A stretch of DNA of 64,000 nt from Candidatus Zhuqueibacterota bacterium (GCA_030950365.1 JAUZRQ010000038.1:1-64000); one strand, 5' to 3'; shown: positions 46,420 to 56,612, numbered from the stretch's first letter. Numbers and translations are program-made. Notes: generated by a model from the letters alone, not told the origin.

Positions 46420-49098
46420 TTAGAATTCAAACGAAAGCCCGAGCTGCACCGAACGCGGTGCAGTGTAATAGTGCGGCCGGGTCATGTATTCTTGCCAGGT
46501 GTGGATGCCAGGTTCGCCGTAACGCCGTTTGAATTCGGCGGTTTCTTGCTGGCTACGATACAAAAAGGTATAGCCAGATCGGCCAGTATCATTGAACACA
46601 AAACGCTCGTTGCGCGTATCGAAGAGGTTGAAAATCTGGGCAAATAGCACCAAAGTGCTGCGGCCCAGGGCGAAATTCTTGTATATGCGCAGATCTACCG
46701 ATTTTTGCCACGGCTTGCGCGCGCTATTGGTTTTGGGGATGTAATTGACATTGGGGATGTCGGGCGTGTAGGGCCAGCCGCTGGCAAGGCGGCCGATCAT
46801 GCTCACGCCCCAGTTGCGCGGCACGCTAAAGGTAATGGTGGCGTTCAGCACATGCCGCTGATCCCAGCTCAGCGGCACGATGATCTTCTCCTCCTCGTAG
46901 CCGGCCAGCGCATTGAAGAAGAACGCGCCGGCGCGCACATCGTTGCCCTCGGCGATCTGGAACGTGTAGTCGATCCAGGCGGAGAGGTGGGTCTGCGGAT
47001 CATAGCGTTTGGTCAGGTTCAGGGTGAAACCGCGCACCTGGCCATAATCTTTGTTCAAGTACACGCTGTATTGTGACGGCCCGAATTTTTCAGATTCGTA
47101 TTTGATCGTCTGCAGGGCCAGCAGATCGCGGATGTCTTTAAAAAATACGTTGACTTCCAGAGCCAGCACATCGGTGAGCTGCTGCTGCAATCCGAATTCG
47201 TAGCTGACCGTCTTTTCGGGTTTCAGATTGGCGTATCCCACGGTGGGACTCTGTCCGGCGCCAAACAATTGCGACTGATACAGCCGCCGCAGCGTCGGCA
47301 TCTGGTAGAAGTGGCCATAGGAGAAATGCAGGATGCCCCGGTCGGTGATCGGAAAGGCCACGCCCAGCCGCGGCGATACCCGGTGCTTGGCCGGCGCTTT
47401 GGCCGTTTCGCCCTCGGGATTCAGAAAGTTCACGAAATATTCGGCGTTCGGATTGAAATAATCGTACCGAACACCGGCATTGACGATGAAATTGTTGTAT
47501 TCGATTTTATCCTGAATATAGGCGCTAAAGAAGGTTGCATCTTTGTTATAGAAGGTGTGGCTCGGCGATTGGTTTTCCGGCAGCACGGTCGGTTGCTTGT
47601 ACTGCTGGTTGTCGTACAAAATCGTGAAGTTGCGCTCGCGTAAGTTGTCTTTCCGGAAGCTAACCCCTGTTTTTACTTCATGACGTTTGTTTATCTGAAT
47701 GGTATAATCCAGCTTGCCGCCAAGGGTCTTTGATTTCCGGTAGGTGTGTCCCATCTGTGTGCCACCGAATCGGAACGTGGCCGAGGTGGGCGATCCTACA
47801 ACGCGCGTGGTCGGTACATAGCGCGGATCCTTGGGGTCTTCATACACAAACCGCTTGAAATCAGTGGTAGAGTAATAGAGATTGGCCTCGTAAAAGCTAT
47901 TCGAAAAGGCGTGGTTCAGTTTGATCGAATAGTTGGAGTTGTTGTCGCGGTAGTTGTAAGTGCCATCGGGATTGTATTTATAAGTGTGCACATAGCTTTT
48001 CCAGCGCGTCCGGTCATGCAAAAGCTGGGTGGACAGCTTTATAGTGCTGGTGAGTCGCAAGGTGAATTTGCCCAACAAATTGAGGTCTTTGCGCCAGTTC
48101 ATCGGCACAAAGGCATTGTCGCCGTTGAGTTCGATGTACCATTGTGATGTACGGAAATTGGCCGAATCGCCTGGCAGGTGTTCGCGGCGGCCGTAGAGAT
48201 AGCCCTCGTTGTCCTGGTAGCGCGCGCTCAGGTTGAAGGTCAGGCGATCGGATTTGCCGAACAGCGGCACCGGACCGTTCAGGGTACCTTCGAGCACGTA
48301 GTGAGCAAACGGATCGACATCGTCAATATTCATAAAAATGTCGGTGTCGTTGGAGATGTAATCGCCAGTGTAGGCGGACAGGCTACCGCTGAATTTTTCG
48401 CCGCCTTCTTTAATCTGAATATTGACGATGCCACTCATGGCATTGCCGTACTCCGCGTTGAAGGCGCCGCTCACCACGCGCAGCTCTTCCAGGGCCTTGT
48501 TGCTCACGTTGATGGCCAGCCCATTGGTGAAAAACGGATTGGACACGGCGATGCCGTCGATGTAATAGGCGACCTCATTGGAGCGGCCACCACGGATGTG
48601 GATTTCGCCGCTCGGTCCGGTGTTGACACCGGCCTGGGTGGTCATCACACCAGTAAAGGTGAGCACCGGCAGCGCCTCGATCTCTTCCGAAGTGGTGATT
48701 TTTTGCGATGCGGTAAGGTCCTTTTGCACCATAGGCCGCTCAGCAACGACCACGACCTCCTCGCCGGCAATCACCTCTGGTGCCAGCGCAAAATCCTGCC
48801 GCGTGGTGCGATCGATGCTCACGCGCAGGTTCTGTACTTCCACGGTAGAATAGCCGATGAACGATGCCCGCAGGGTGTAAGTGCCGGGGGGGACGTTGAG
48901 GATGACATACTCGCCATTGGCGTCGGTGGCGCTTCCCATGCTGGTGCCGACGATGAACACGTTGACGCCCGGGAGCGGCTCTCCCGTCTGTTTGTCTGTC
49001 ACCCGGCCGGCAATTTTGCCGGTGACTCCGGCCAATACCGGGGCGGCATTGACAGCAAAGGCCAGAAATGCCATGAGTAATTTGTACCGTAAAGCCAT
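46420..49098 (-). CDS. TonB-dependent receptor with carboxypeptidase-regulatory-like domain
   Basis: 892-residue outer-membrane receptor. A signal peptide (LLMAFLAFAVNAAPVLAG) leads into a CarboxypepD_reg domain (about 28-112: GRVTDKQTGEPLPGVNVFI). The plug (about 115-235) contains EIHIRGGRSNEVAYYIDGI and FNAEYGNAMSGIVNI. The barrel ends in a C-terminal strand with final Phe (VQLGLSFEF). It is the first gene of an operon with the large secreted protein and the PorV-family protein. GGAGG lies 9 nt before the ATG. TonB receptors linked to PorV-type proteins are common in Calditrichota/KSB1-like genomes; the ligand is unknown. Confidence 0.87.
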   Translation of the reverse strand: MALRYKLLMAFLAFAVNAAPVLAGVTGKIAGRVTDKQTGEPLPGVNVFIVGTSMGSATDANGEYVILNVPPGTYTLRASFIGYSTVEVQNLRVSIDRTTRQDFALAPEVIAGEEVVVVAERPMVQKDLTASQKITTSEEIEALPVLTFTGVMTTQAGVNTGPSGEIHIRGGRSNEVAYYIDGIAVSNPFFTNGLAINVSNKALEELRVVSGAFNAEYGNAMSGIVNIQIKEGGEKFSGSLSAYTGDYISNDTDIFMNIDDVDPFAHYVLEGTLNGPVPLFGKSDRLTFNLSARYQDNEGYLYGRREHLPGDSANFRTSQWYIELNGDNAFVPMNWRKDLNLLGKFTLRLTSTIKLSTQLLHDRTRWKSYVHTYKYNPDGTYNYRDNNSNYSIKLNHAFSNSFYEANLYYSTTDFKRFVYEDPKDPRYVPTTRVVGSPTSATFRFGGTQMGHTYRKSKTLGGKLDYTIQINKRHEVKTGVSFRKDNLRERNFTILYDNQQYKQPTVLPENQSPSHTFYNKDATFFSAYIQDKIEYNNFIVNAGVRYDYFNPNAEYFVNFLNPEGETAKAPAKHRVSPRLGVAFPITDRGILHFSYGHFYQMPTLRRLYQSQLFGAGQSPTVGYANLKPEKTVSYEFGLQQQLTDVLALEVNVFFKDIRDLLALQTIKYESEKFGPSQYSVYLNKDYGQVRGFTLNLTKRYDPQTHLSAWIDYTFQIAEGNDVRAGAFFFNALAGYEEEKIIVPLSWDQRHVLNATITFSVPRNWGVSMIGRLASGWPYTPDIPNVNYIPKTNSARKPWQKSVDLRIYKNFALGRSTLVLFAQIFNLFDTRNERFVFNDTGRSGYTFLYRSQQETAEFKRRYGEPGIHTWQEYMTRPHYYTAPRSVQLGLSFEF

Positions 49099-49700
49099 TC
49101 CTGCTGACCTCCAATCGCGTTAGGGGTTTGCCATTTGAAAAGTCCGGGTCTGGACGTATAGAATGTCCTGCATATGCACGCGCTCCTTACGTGCGCAAGC
49201 CAGCACTCTGATTTGGTCCACGTGAGAATTCCAGCGGTTGTACCACCTCCTGGCAGCGCGGGTAACACCGTCTAGACTGTTCATTTCAGACAACGATTCA
49301 AACCGCATCCGTCATGACGAAGCCGCATGGCCGGCGGGGGCATTTCCCGGTGGGCTTGGCAAGGAAAACGCTGTGCCTCTGCCGTACAATGGCTGTTCGC
49401 GATGACGGTTGATGCGTTTTCGGATTGAACTGAATAGCACCGTATAACTTCAATGAAGTTGCGATAATATAACGATTTGGCAACAAAAAGAAAGTAAAAA
49501 ATCACTGTTAATTGATTTTTTCAAAAAATTATCTCAACTCCGGTCGGTAAGGTCGGACTGGCAGGTTCACCCCGAATTGCCACAAGCTAATAAGGCGCCA
49601 TGCAGCCATTCCCACATCCTCTTCTCTTTGTGCCTTTTGCGGGGTTTAAAAATACCACCATTGTAGCCTACCTCCGGTCTGCGCTCCACAAACAAACAAC
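49099..49700. promoter_or_regulatory. Intergenic region upstream of the TonB receptor operon
   Basis: About 600 bp, very AT-rich at 49430-49530. TATATTAT on the minus strand (49464-49471) resembles a -10 element; no matching -35 box is convincing. No gene supported. Confidence 0.35.
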
Positions 49701-49732
49701 AAAAAAGGCCAGCCACATGGGGCGGCTGGCCC
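49701..49732 (-). terminator. Rho-independent terminator of the FG-GAP protein gene
   Basis: On the minus strand GGCCAGCC and GGCTGGCC pair in an 8-bp stem followed by TTTTTT (49701-49706). It lies about 30 nt after the stop codon. Confidence 0.85.
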
Positions 49733-49760
49733 TGAAATCCGAATCGAAAACCAGAGCGGA

Positions 49761-52700
49761 TTACTTCAGCAGCATCATCCGCTTGGTTTTCTTATACTTG
49801 CCAAATTCCAGCGAATAAATGTATGTGCCGCTGGCGACCCTTACCCCGGCCTGATTGGTGCCATCCCAGATCACCCGGTGACGTCCGGCTTTCTGGAACT
49901 CGTTATCCACCAGCGTTTTCACCACCTGCCCCATCAGGTTGTAAATGCGCACCGTAACGCGCTTGTCGATCGGCAGCGCGTACTCGATGGTGGTGGAGGG
50001 GTTGAACGGGTTCGGATAATTCTGTTCCAGAATGTAATCCTCCGGGGTCACAAAGGTGATGTCTCTCGGCTCGTAAATGCCGGTGGGAGAACCGGTGAAT
50101 TCGAACCGCATGGCAAACCAGCTCTTGGGATTGGCGATCTTGGTGACCGTGGTATCCCAACTGCTGGTCTGCTCGTTCCACTTGTATGTGGTGGTCGTGA
50201 TGCTGTCCTGATTGCCCTGGAAGCTGGCAATGATTTCGTATTTGCCGTCGCCATCGAAATCGATGGGGTTGCGGTTCCAGTGCGCCTGCACCTTGGAGGC
50301 AAAAGCGCCCGTGTGCTTGTAGGTGGTGGTCACCACGCCGGCCGAATCCCGCACCACGATATCGCGCAGCACATCCGGCTCACCGGTGTAAATCACCTGC
50401 GCCTGGTAGTCCATCGGATCGCGCGGATTGGTGCCAACCAGCTCCACGCTGACGATGGTACGCGGATAGGTGGAACCAACGAAAATATTTGGGCGACCGT
50501 TCTGATCCACATCAAAGACGCTGGCATAGAACTGACCCGCGCCCGGGAAGATGTTCACGACATGCGTGCTGTCGATGGACAGTACGTCATCGCCGGCTTT
50601 GTAATCGATAACCCAGAGGTCGCCGGTGTAGAAGTTGGGGAAGAAAGCTTCGTCATCCCCATCGCCATCCACGTCGCCGGCGTCGCCGCCAAACAGGGAT
50701 ACATGATCCAACGGACGGGTAGCGCCGTAATTTCGTGTTGGCGAGGTCGGATCGGCCACGGCATATTGATCGGCCCCGAGCACATCGATGTTGTAAAAAT
50801 TAAAGTAATTCCAGGTATGATTCACGATCTCCCAGGTGCCGTCGCCATCGAGATCAGCAGGTAATGCATGGTAAGGGGAACCGCCGCCGTAGCCACCACG
50901 ATCCACGAAGAATTCGACATTCCAGGTTTCAAAACCACCGCCACCGGCGTTGTGTTCGATATCCCCATCCACCGAGGTGATCAGGGTACCGCGTTTGCCG
51001 CCACCGGTGTTCCGGCGAATGGCAATAATCATCTCTTGCTTGCCATCACCATCGATGTCAATAATGGTAGTCCGCTCATGATCGGCGCGAAAGGCTTTGA
51101 AGTCAGCCGCGCAGCAGGTATCGATCTCGGTCTGGATAATGGAAGAATACGTATCGCCGTAATTGTCGCTTCCTGGCACTCCGTCCCATTCATACACATA
51201 CCAGCCAGAGGGTTCGCTGGCCAGCGGGAAGACGATTTCCCATTTGTCATCACCGTCGAAATCGGCCACACCCACAGTACGCGGGTTGGAGGAACGACGG
51301 TTCAAACCCGAAGTGTCCGGAGGAGCCATCCACACCTGTTCGAACACATCCGCATCGGCATTGTATTCGAACACGCGCACGGTGTGTCCCGGATAATCGG
51401 TAGCGATCAATTCGGCTTTGCCGTCCTGATCGAGGTCAAAACCACCGATAATGGTCCGGCTGTTGCCGCTGTGCGATGTGGCAAATAGCGAATCCACATC
51501 TTTGTGATGAATGGCATTCCGGAATTCCCACTGCGAGGCCAGTTTCGGCGCCGTGCTCGGATCGTATTCCAGCACCACGATTATCGGCTGCGATGGATCG
51601 GAGGCCCAGATGTTGGTCAGGAACACTTCTTTCCAGCCATCGCCGTCCATATCCACCGGGGCGATGCGCGGCGGATACCAGCGGTCCTGAGCGGCACCTT
51701 CGGAATTGAACAGCAGCGTCCAGGTGTAGCTGGACGAATCGGCCGGCGAACCCAGCCCCTGATATTCGATCCAGGAAACTTTTTCATGACGGCCGTGCGT
51801 GGCTATAATATCCCAGCGGCCATCATTATCGAAATCGCCCACACTGGCACCACGGGAGCGGCCGCCTGGCGCATACTGGCCGACCCAAATTACATCATCG
51901 GCGGTGAGCTGCGAAACATCATCGATGTCGTCAATGAAATACAACACGCCGTTGGTCATCGGGAACCAGCCTTCCAGCTTGCCGTCATTGTCCATGTCCA
52001 CGAAATACATGTCGTGGCTGTTGAACGAGCCGGGATCGCGGGTGGGGTCGATCTGATCCAGCTCCACTTGCAGGGAGTAGGAATCGGCACTATCGGCCTC
52101 GAAAATGGCCATGGACCAGAGATCCCAGGTGTTGGCCCAGATTTCCTTTTTGCCATCACCGTCGAAATCGACGACCTCAACATCATAGGTGCCACCACCA
52201 CCCAATACAGTATTACCCGCTTCAAATTCAGATACAAACGTGGCAAATTCATCGAGTTGATCGGTGGCCAGTGAGGCAACCACCAGTTCACGGTTGCCGC
52301 CCGTTCGCGACAGGGTGATCAATTCGATCTGGCCGTCGTCATCCACGTCATCCAGTTGGAAGGCCGCCGGCCGGAAGTCGGCACTTGCATCTTTGCCAAA
52401 GTCCCAGGTTAACGTTGGTTGATCCGGAAAGGTATAGTCTTGATTCTGTTCGAAAATAAACAGTTTATTCGGATCATTGATCGTCGGGACGCCGAAATAA
52501 ATTTCATACAGTCCATCATTGTCAATATCGCCCCAGGCCAGGGCTGGCAACGAGTTGGTGCCTTGCGGCATGCTGTAATGCCATACATGCGTGTAGCTGT
52601 CGTTGCCGCTGACTTCGAACAGATACACATCCAGAACGCCCGGATCCGGGCCACCCGGGGCCAGAGTCTCGTCGGTCGTAAACAGGAATTCACGATGGCC

Positions 52701-52913
52701 GTCGCGGTCAAAATCCATGCCCACCTGAATGCTACGAGCGCCAAACGCAGGTCCGCGGGTGAAATAATCGGTATGCGGTGCCTCTCTCGGATTCAGTGTC
52801 CAGGACACTTTGACACCGGGCCCTGTCGTGTACTCGGACTGTGCAACCACTGCCTGCGAGACCAGCAGTGCTGCCACCAACCCAGTACTGAGAGCCATTA
52901 ACCATTTCCGCAT
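49761..52913 (-). CDS. Secreted FG-GAP/VCBS propeller protein with type IX sorting domain
   Basis: 1050 residues. The ATG at 52913 (AAGGAGG 6 nt upstream) gives a signal peptide (GLVAALLVSQAVVAQS); a longer reading from 53081 does not. The body is an integrin-like propeller array with 14 Asp-rich loops of the form DxDxDGxxE, for example DFDRDGHRE, DIDNDGLYE, DVDDDGQIE and DFDGDGKYE. These loops usually bind calcium. The last 85 residues are the canonical sorting domain (LEQNYPNPFNPSTT, IYNLMGQVVKTLVD, ASGTYIYSLE). Likely a surface-displayed adhesive or binding protein; no enzyme motif is seen. Transcribed alone and ended by a strong terminator. Confidence 0.85.
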   Translation of the reverse strand: MRKWLMALSTGLVAALLVSQAVVAQSEYTTGPGVKVSWTLNPREAPHTDYFTRGPAFGARSIQVGMDFDRDGHREFLFTTDETLAPGGPDPGVLDVYLFEVSGNDSYTHVWHYSMPQGTNSLPALAWGDIDNDGLYEIYFGVPTINDPNKLFIFEQNQDYTFPDQPTLTWDFGKDASADFRPAAFQLDDVDDDGQIELITLSRTGGNRELVVASLATDQLDEFATFVSEFEAGNTVLGGGGTYDVEVVDFDGDGKKEIWANTWDLWSMAIFEADSADSYSLQVELDQIDPTRDPGSFNSHDMYFVDMDNDGKLEGWFPMTNGVLYFIDDIDDVSQLTADDVIWVGQYAPGGRSRGASVGDFDNDGRWDIIATHGRHEKVSWIEYQGLGSPADSSSYTWTLLFNSEGAAQDRWYPPRIAPVDMDGDGWKEVFLTNIWASDPSQPIIVVLEYDPSTAPKLASQWEFRNAIHHKDVDSLFATSHSGNSRTIIGGFDLDQDGKAELIATDYPGHTVRVFEYNADADVFEQVWMAPPDTSGLNRRSSNPRTVGVADFDGDDKWEIVFPLASEPSGWYVYEWDGVPGSDNYGDTYSSIIQTEIDTCCAADFKAFRADHERTTIIDIDGDGKQEMIIAIRRNTGGGKRGTLITSVDGDIEHNAGGGGFETWNVEFFVDRGGYGGGSPYHALPADLDGDGTWEIVNHTWNYFNFYNIDVLGADQYAVADPTSPTRNYGATRPLDHVSLFGGDAGDVDGDGDDEAFFPNFYTGDLWVIDYKAGDDVLSIDSTHVVNIFPGAGQFYASVFDVDQNGRPNIFVGSTYPRTIVSVELVGTNPRDPMDYQAQVIYTGEPDVLRDIVVRDSAGVVTTTYKHTGAFASKVQAHWNRNPIDFDGDGKYEIIASFQGNQDSITTTTYKWNEQTSSWDTTVTKIANPKSWFAMRFEFTGSPTGIYEPRDITFVTPEDYILEQNYPNPFNPSTTIEYALPIDKRVTVRIYNLMGQVVKTLVDNEFQKAGRHRVIWDGTNQAGVRVASGTYIYSLEFGKYKKTKRMMLLK

Positions 52914-53749
52914 GGCCTTCCTCCTTAAAATTAAGTGAAAAGAGTGAGAGGTTTGTGAAATGTGAAAGAAACGAGTCCGGAAAAATCCGTTTCCCCCTGA
53001 ATAAGGTTTTCCCAGAAATACTCGTTTGTTTTTCTGTTTGGGTTCGGATTTTGGTGGTTGCAGGATCAGCGGGCAGCACATGTGTGCTTATGTGGCCATA
53101 CCGATTCGGAAACACCAGAGAAAAAAATACATCCTGACTTTTATAGCCAAACCAGTGCATGAATGGATATCTAATCCTGATGGAATTTGGCTTCACGAAT
53201 TCTTGAAAGGATTGCCGGAAAGCCAGACGGCACAGCTTGTTCCACTGTGCCTATTGCTTCCCCTTCTGGCAGAAGGAATGCTGAAGCGCGTCATCTTTTT
53301 AAACGAAATAAAAATAGAAGGCAATATTTGAAAAATCAAGGATTTTTTCCGAAATACGTTCTTTTTTGGGGATTCCGTACGGCAATATTGCTTATTAGCG
53401 GGAAAAATGATATATTTATCTATTCGGTTCCCGCCGCTTTTGGGCCGGGGCCGCTGCAAGGGAGTGACGAAAAAGACAGTAGCCGGCGGGTTTGCATGCT
53501 TGCTGCAAGAGGGCATCCACGGATATTCGTGTGTGGGGAATGGTTCATACCAAGCGATGGGAATTCCAGGTCCGTATTTTTTAAGAGTGGCGATTTCCTG
53601 AGCAGAACAAGAAAGACGAAGATCATCTCCTTGGCGAGCCCGACGGCCTTGTGTGCGTTTTTTGCGATTTGATTTCCGGCAAAAGCTGAAGAATGCCAAA
53701 ACAATTCATCAGGATACGCTGAATATTTATCAAATGCGAGGAACATGCG
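52914..53749. other. Divergent gap of about 840 bp with a promoter-like site and no clear gene
   Basis: The gap lies between the FG-GAP protein gene (minus) and prfB (plus). Several overlapping short ORFs on both strands show no family resemblance. Downstream of the promoter-like site at 53388 there are small hairpin-forming stretches (TTGCATGCTTGCTGCAA near 53491; CACGGATATTCGTG near 53518). It may be a long leader or an unannotated RNA. Confidence 0.4.
53388..53416 (+). promoter_or_regulatory. Sigma-70-like promoter upstream of prfB
   Basis: TTGCTT (53388-53393), a 17-nt spacer and TATATT (53411-53416). Spacing is ideal and both boxes are reasonable. The distance to the prfB start is about 330 nt, so it would give a long leader or drive another transcript. 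Confidence 0.4.
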
Positions 53750-54884
53750 ATGTTGGACGAGATTAAAGATAAAATGAAACAGCTCAAACCCCGGATCGAA
53801 AACTTACGAGGGTGTCTTTGACATCGATAAAAAGAAAGCCGAGATAGCGCAATTAGAAGAGAAAACCGCCGATCCCGCGTTCTGGAACGATCAGGCCGAG
53901 GCGCAGAAGGTGATGCGCGAAATCGCCGCGCGCAAGGAGTGGGTGCAAGCCTTTGAAAATGTGATGCAAAAGGCCGAGGACCTCGAGGTGCTGGTCGAAA
54001 TGGCCGAGGAGGACGGCGAAGACTCTGATATCGTCAAAGAATGCCAGCAGGAGTTGAAAGAGCTGTCGAAGGCGGTGGAGGACCTCGAGTTCCGCAACAT
54101 GCTGAGCGGGCCTGATGATCCGAAAAATGCCATTTTGACCATCCACCCGGGCGCCGGCGGCACGGAAAGCCAGGATTGGGCGCAAATGCTGTTCCGCATG
54201 TACATGCGCTGGATCGAACGCCACGGCTTCAAGGCGGAGATCATGAACCTGCAACCGGGCGAAGAGGCGGGCCTCAAGGATGTGAGCATCAACGTGATCG
54301 GGCCGTATGCCTATGGCTATCTCAAGGCCGAGGCTGGCGTGCACCGGCTGGTGCGTATTTCTCCATTTGATGCCAATTCGCGGCGGCACACCTCGTTTGC
54401 CTCGGTGTTTGTTTATCCCGAAGTCGAGGAGGACTTCGAGATTGAAATTGACGAGAAGGATCTTCGCATCGATACCTATCGGGCCAGTGGGGCTGGCGGA
54501 CAGCATGTGAACAAGACCAGCTCGGCGGTTCGCATTACCCATCTGCCGACGGGCATCGTGGTGCAGTGCCAGAACGAGCGTTCGCAGCACCGCAACCGGG
54601 AAATGGCCATGAAAATGCTGCGCGCCAAGCTGTACCAGAAAAAGCTGGAAGAGGAACAGGCGAAACTCAATGAAATTGAGAAGTCGAAAAAGGATATCGC
54701 CTGGGGCAGCCAGATTCGCAGTTATGTGTTTCATCCCTACAATATGGTCAAGGATCACCGCACCGGCATCGAGACCAGCAACGTGCAAGCGGTGATGGAC
54801 GGCGAGATCGACGCGTTCATTCAGGCGTACCTGATGGGCGTCCGCAGCGACAAGGCGAAAAAGCAGGAGTCTGCGGTGGAATAA
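53750..54884 (+). CDS. prfB: Peptide chain release factor 2, with programmed +1 frameshift
   Basis: Releases finished proteins at UGA and UAA. The first 23 codons (MLDEIKDKMKQ, then LRGCL) run from ATG at 53750 to an in-frame TGA at 53819-53821. The sequence GAGGGTG then TCTTTGAC is the classic prfB shift site (SD-like element, CTT TGA C). After the +1 shift, translation resumes with GAC at 53820 and continues to 54884, giving about 377 residues. The codon-recognition motif SPF (RISPFDANS) and the catalytic GGQ (GAGGQHVNKTSSAVRI) are both present. GAGG lies 8 nt before the start. Regulation is autogenous: low RF2 slows UGA reading and favours the shift. Confidence 0.95.
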
Positions 54885-54913
54885 ACCTCGGCCGATTTTA
54901 CCACCTCAAAAGC

Positions 54914-54950
54914 AAAACCTTGCCGGGCGTGTTGTGTGGCAAGGTTTTTT
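54914..54950 (+). terminator. Rho-independent terminator of prfB
   Basis: AAAACCTTGCC and GGCAAGGTTTT form an 11-bp stem with a run of T. It lies 30 nt after the prfB stop. Confidence 0.92.
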
Positions 54951-55139
54951 TATTGCCTGGGCAAGCCCGAGTACTTTCCCAAAAAGCAGCCATCTTCAAC
55001 GTGCCCGGTATTTCATCCCGAACTCAACTCGAAATTCATGCGTTCCGTCGCGCCCATCGGAAAGGGGTTGCATTTCCGGCCGACAGGCATTAGGTTAAGC
55101 ATCAAAGTAGATCAACAGAACCAGGTGTTTTCGAAGCCG

Positions 55140-56279
55140 ATGCATCCGACGATAGCCGAAATCGATCTGGCTGCGCTGTTCCGCAATATGCGCCGCATTG
55201 TGCAACGCGTGCAGCCGTCCGAAGTAATGGCCGTGGTGAAAGCCGATGCCTATGGCCATGGCGCGGTGCCCTGCGCGCGAACCCTGCTGCGTGCCGGAGC
55301 CACCCGGCTGGCGGTGGCATATCCAGCCGAGGGCGCCGAGTTGCGTGCCGCGGGCATCGAAGCACCGATTCATGTGTTTGCGGGATATTTTGCGGAGCAA
55401 ATACCGGAATTCCTCGAGCACCACCTGGAGCTGACGGTCAGCAACGATGAGCAACTGCGCTGGCTGCGGGATGCCGCCGCGCGCGCCAGACGACCGGTGC
55501 CCGTGCATGTGAAATTCGACACCGGCATGGGCCGGGTGGGGTTCCCCTGGGAGCAGGCGCCAGACGTGTTTCAACGACTGCGTGAATGTCCAAACGTGCA
55601 ATTCGTTGGACTCATGACGCATTTCTCCACTGCGGACGAAGCCGACAAATCCTTCGCACGCGAACAATTGCTGCGCTTTCAGGCGGTGATCGACGCGGCG
55701 CGGCGATTGCATGTGCCGTTTCAATATTGGCACGCCGCCAACAGCGCTGCCATTCTGGACCTGCCCGAAACCTGGTTTAACCTGGTGCGGCCCGGCGTGA
55801 TGATGTACGGCTATTATCCTTCCGATGAGGTGAGCCATAGCGTCAAATTGGAGCCAGTGCTGCGCTGGACATCACGTATCCTGCAGGTGAAAACGGTGGA
55901 GCCGGGTACGCCGGTGAGCTATGGCCGGACATGGGAGGCCGATCGCGCCACGACGGTGGCCACGGTGCCGGTGGGCTACGCCGATGGTTACCGCCGGTCG
56001 CTGTCCAACCGCATGCACGCGCTGGTGCGTGGACGACGGGTACCGGTGGTGGGCCGCGTGTGCATGGACATGATCATGCTGGACCTGGGGCCGGATGCCA
56101 AAGCCGCCCCCGGCGATGAGGTGGTGCTCCTCGGCCAGCAGGGCGACGCGCAGATCGACATGACTGAATTTTGCCGCGCGCTGGATACCATCCCGTATGA
56201 AATCACTTGCATGATCGGCAAGCGCGTGCCACGGGTGTTCGTGAATGAAGATGCGTCCGGATCTCGGGACGCCCGATGA
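55140..56279 (+). CDS. alr: Alanine racemase
   Basis: PLP enzyme that makes D-alanine for peptidoglycan. 379 residues from the ATG at 55140, typical for the family. AVVKADAYGHG holds the PLP lysine; HFSTADEADK, NSAAILDLPE and RPGVMMYGYYP are conserved barrel segments; VGYADGYRRSL and GRVCMDMIMLDL mark the C-terminal domain. The frame is open back to 54936, but the extra upstream residues do not resemble the family and no good ribosome binding site is seen for either start. It follows the prfB terminator and so has its own promoter. Confidence 0.92.
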   Translation: MHPTIAEIDLAALFRNMRRIVQRVQPSEVMAVVKADAYGHGAVPCARTLLRAGATRLAVAYPAEGAELRAAGIEAPIHVFAGYFAEQIPEFLEHHLELTVSNDEQLRWLRDAAARARRPVPVHVKFDTGMGRVGFPWEQAPDVFQRLRECPNVQFVGLMTHFSTADEADKSFAREQLLRFQAVIDAARRLHVPFQYWHAANSAAILDLPETWFNLVRPGVMMYGYYPSDEVSHSVKLEPVLRWTSRILQVKTVEPGTPVSYGRTWEADRATTVATVPVGYADGYRRSLSNRMHALVRGRRVPVVGRVCMDMIMLDLGPDAKAAPGDEVVLLGQQGDAQIDMTEFCRALDTIPYEITCMIGKRVPRVFVNEDASGSRDAR

Positions 56280-56544
56280 CCGGAGCGGCGCCGGGCGGGA
56301 CAATTGGCAAGCGTATGGTGCGATTCCTTTTTTCGGAGCTTGAAGCCGCCGGTCGAGGCTTGTAGCTCGGGCTCCAGGTGTGCACCGGGTCCAGGCCAAC
56401 CTCAAGAAAACGGAACAGAAACGCAGATATTTCAAAACTTTTTGCTGCATCGAATGGGCTTTTTTTATATATTATCAATTCTTTAAGAGAGCACAGAGGT
56501 AACTATTCGGTCGCATCGGCAATTTCGAGACTTAGGTTGGCATT

Positions 56545-56579
56545 CCCCTCCTTCCCAAGTAAAACTTGGAAAGGAGGGA
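56545..56579. repeat. Imperfect palindrome (CCCTCCTT / AAGGAGGG)
   Basis: CCCTCCTTCCCAAGT, loop AAA, ACTTGGAAAGGAGGG: a long near-perfect inverted repeat in the gap before lysS. There is no T-run. The right arm contains a Shine-Dalgarno-like AAGGAGG, sequestered in the stem, but no start codon follows closely. Confidence 0.6.
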
Positions 56580-56612
56580 TAATCCTTTCCCGGGGAACGA
56601 ACCGGGTATGAG

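Noticed and set aside
53187-53746. Overlapping ORFs of 100-170 codons on both strands before prfB
   Set aside because: Mutually overlapping, low-complexity starts and no domain; the plus-strand one ends close to the prfB leader without any ribosome binding site.
54936-55139. N-terminal extension of alanine racemase
   Set aside because: The frame is open, but it begins within the prfB terminator and the residues do not resemble the family.
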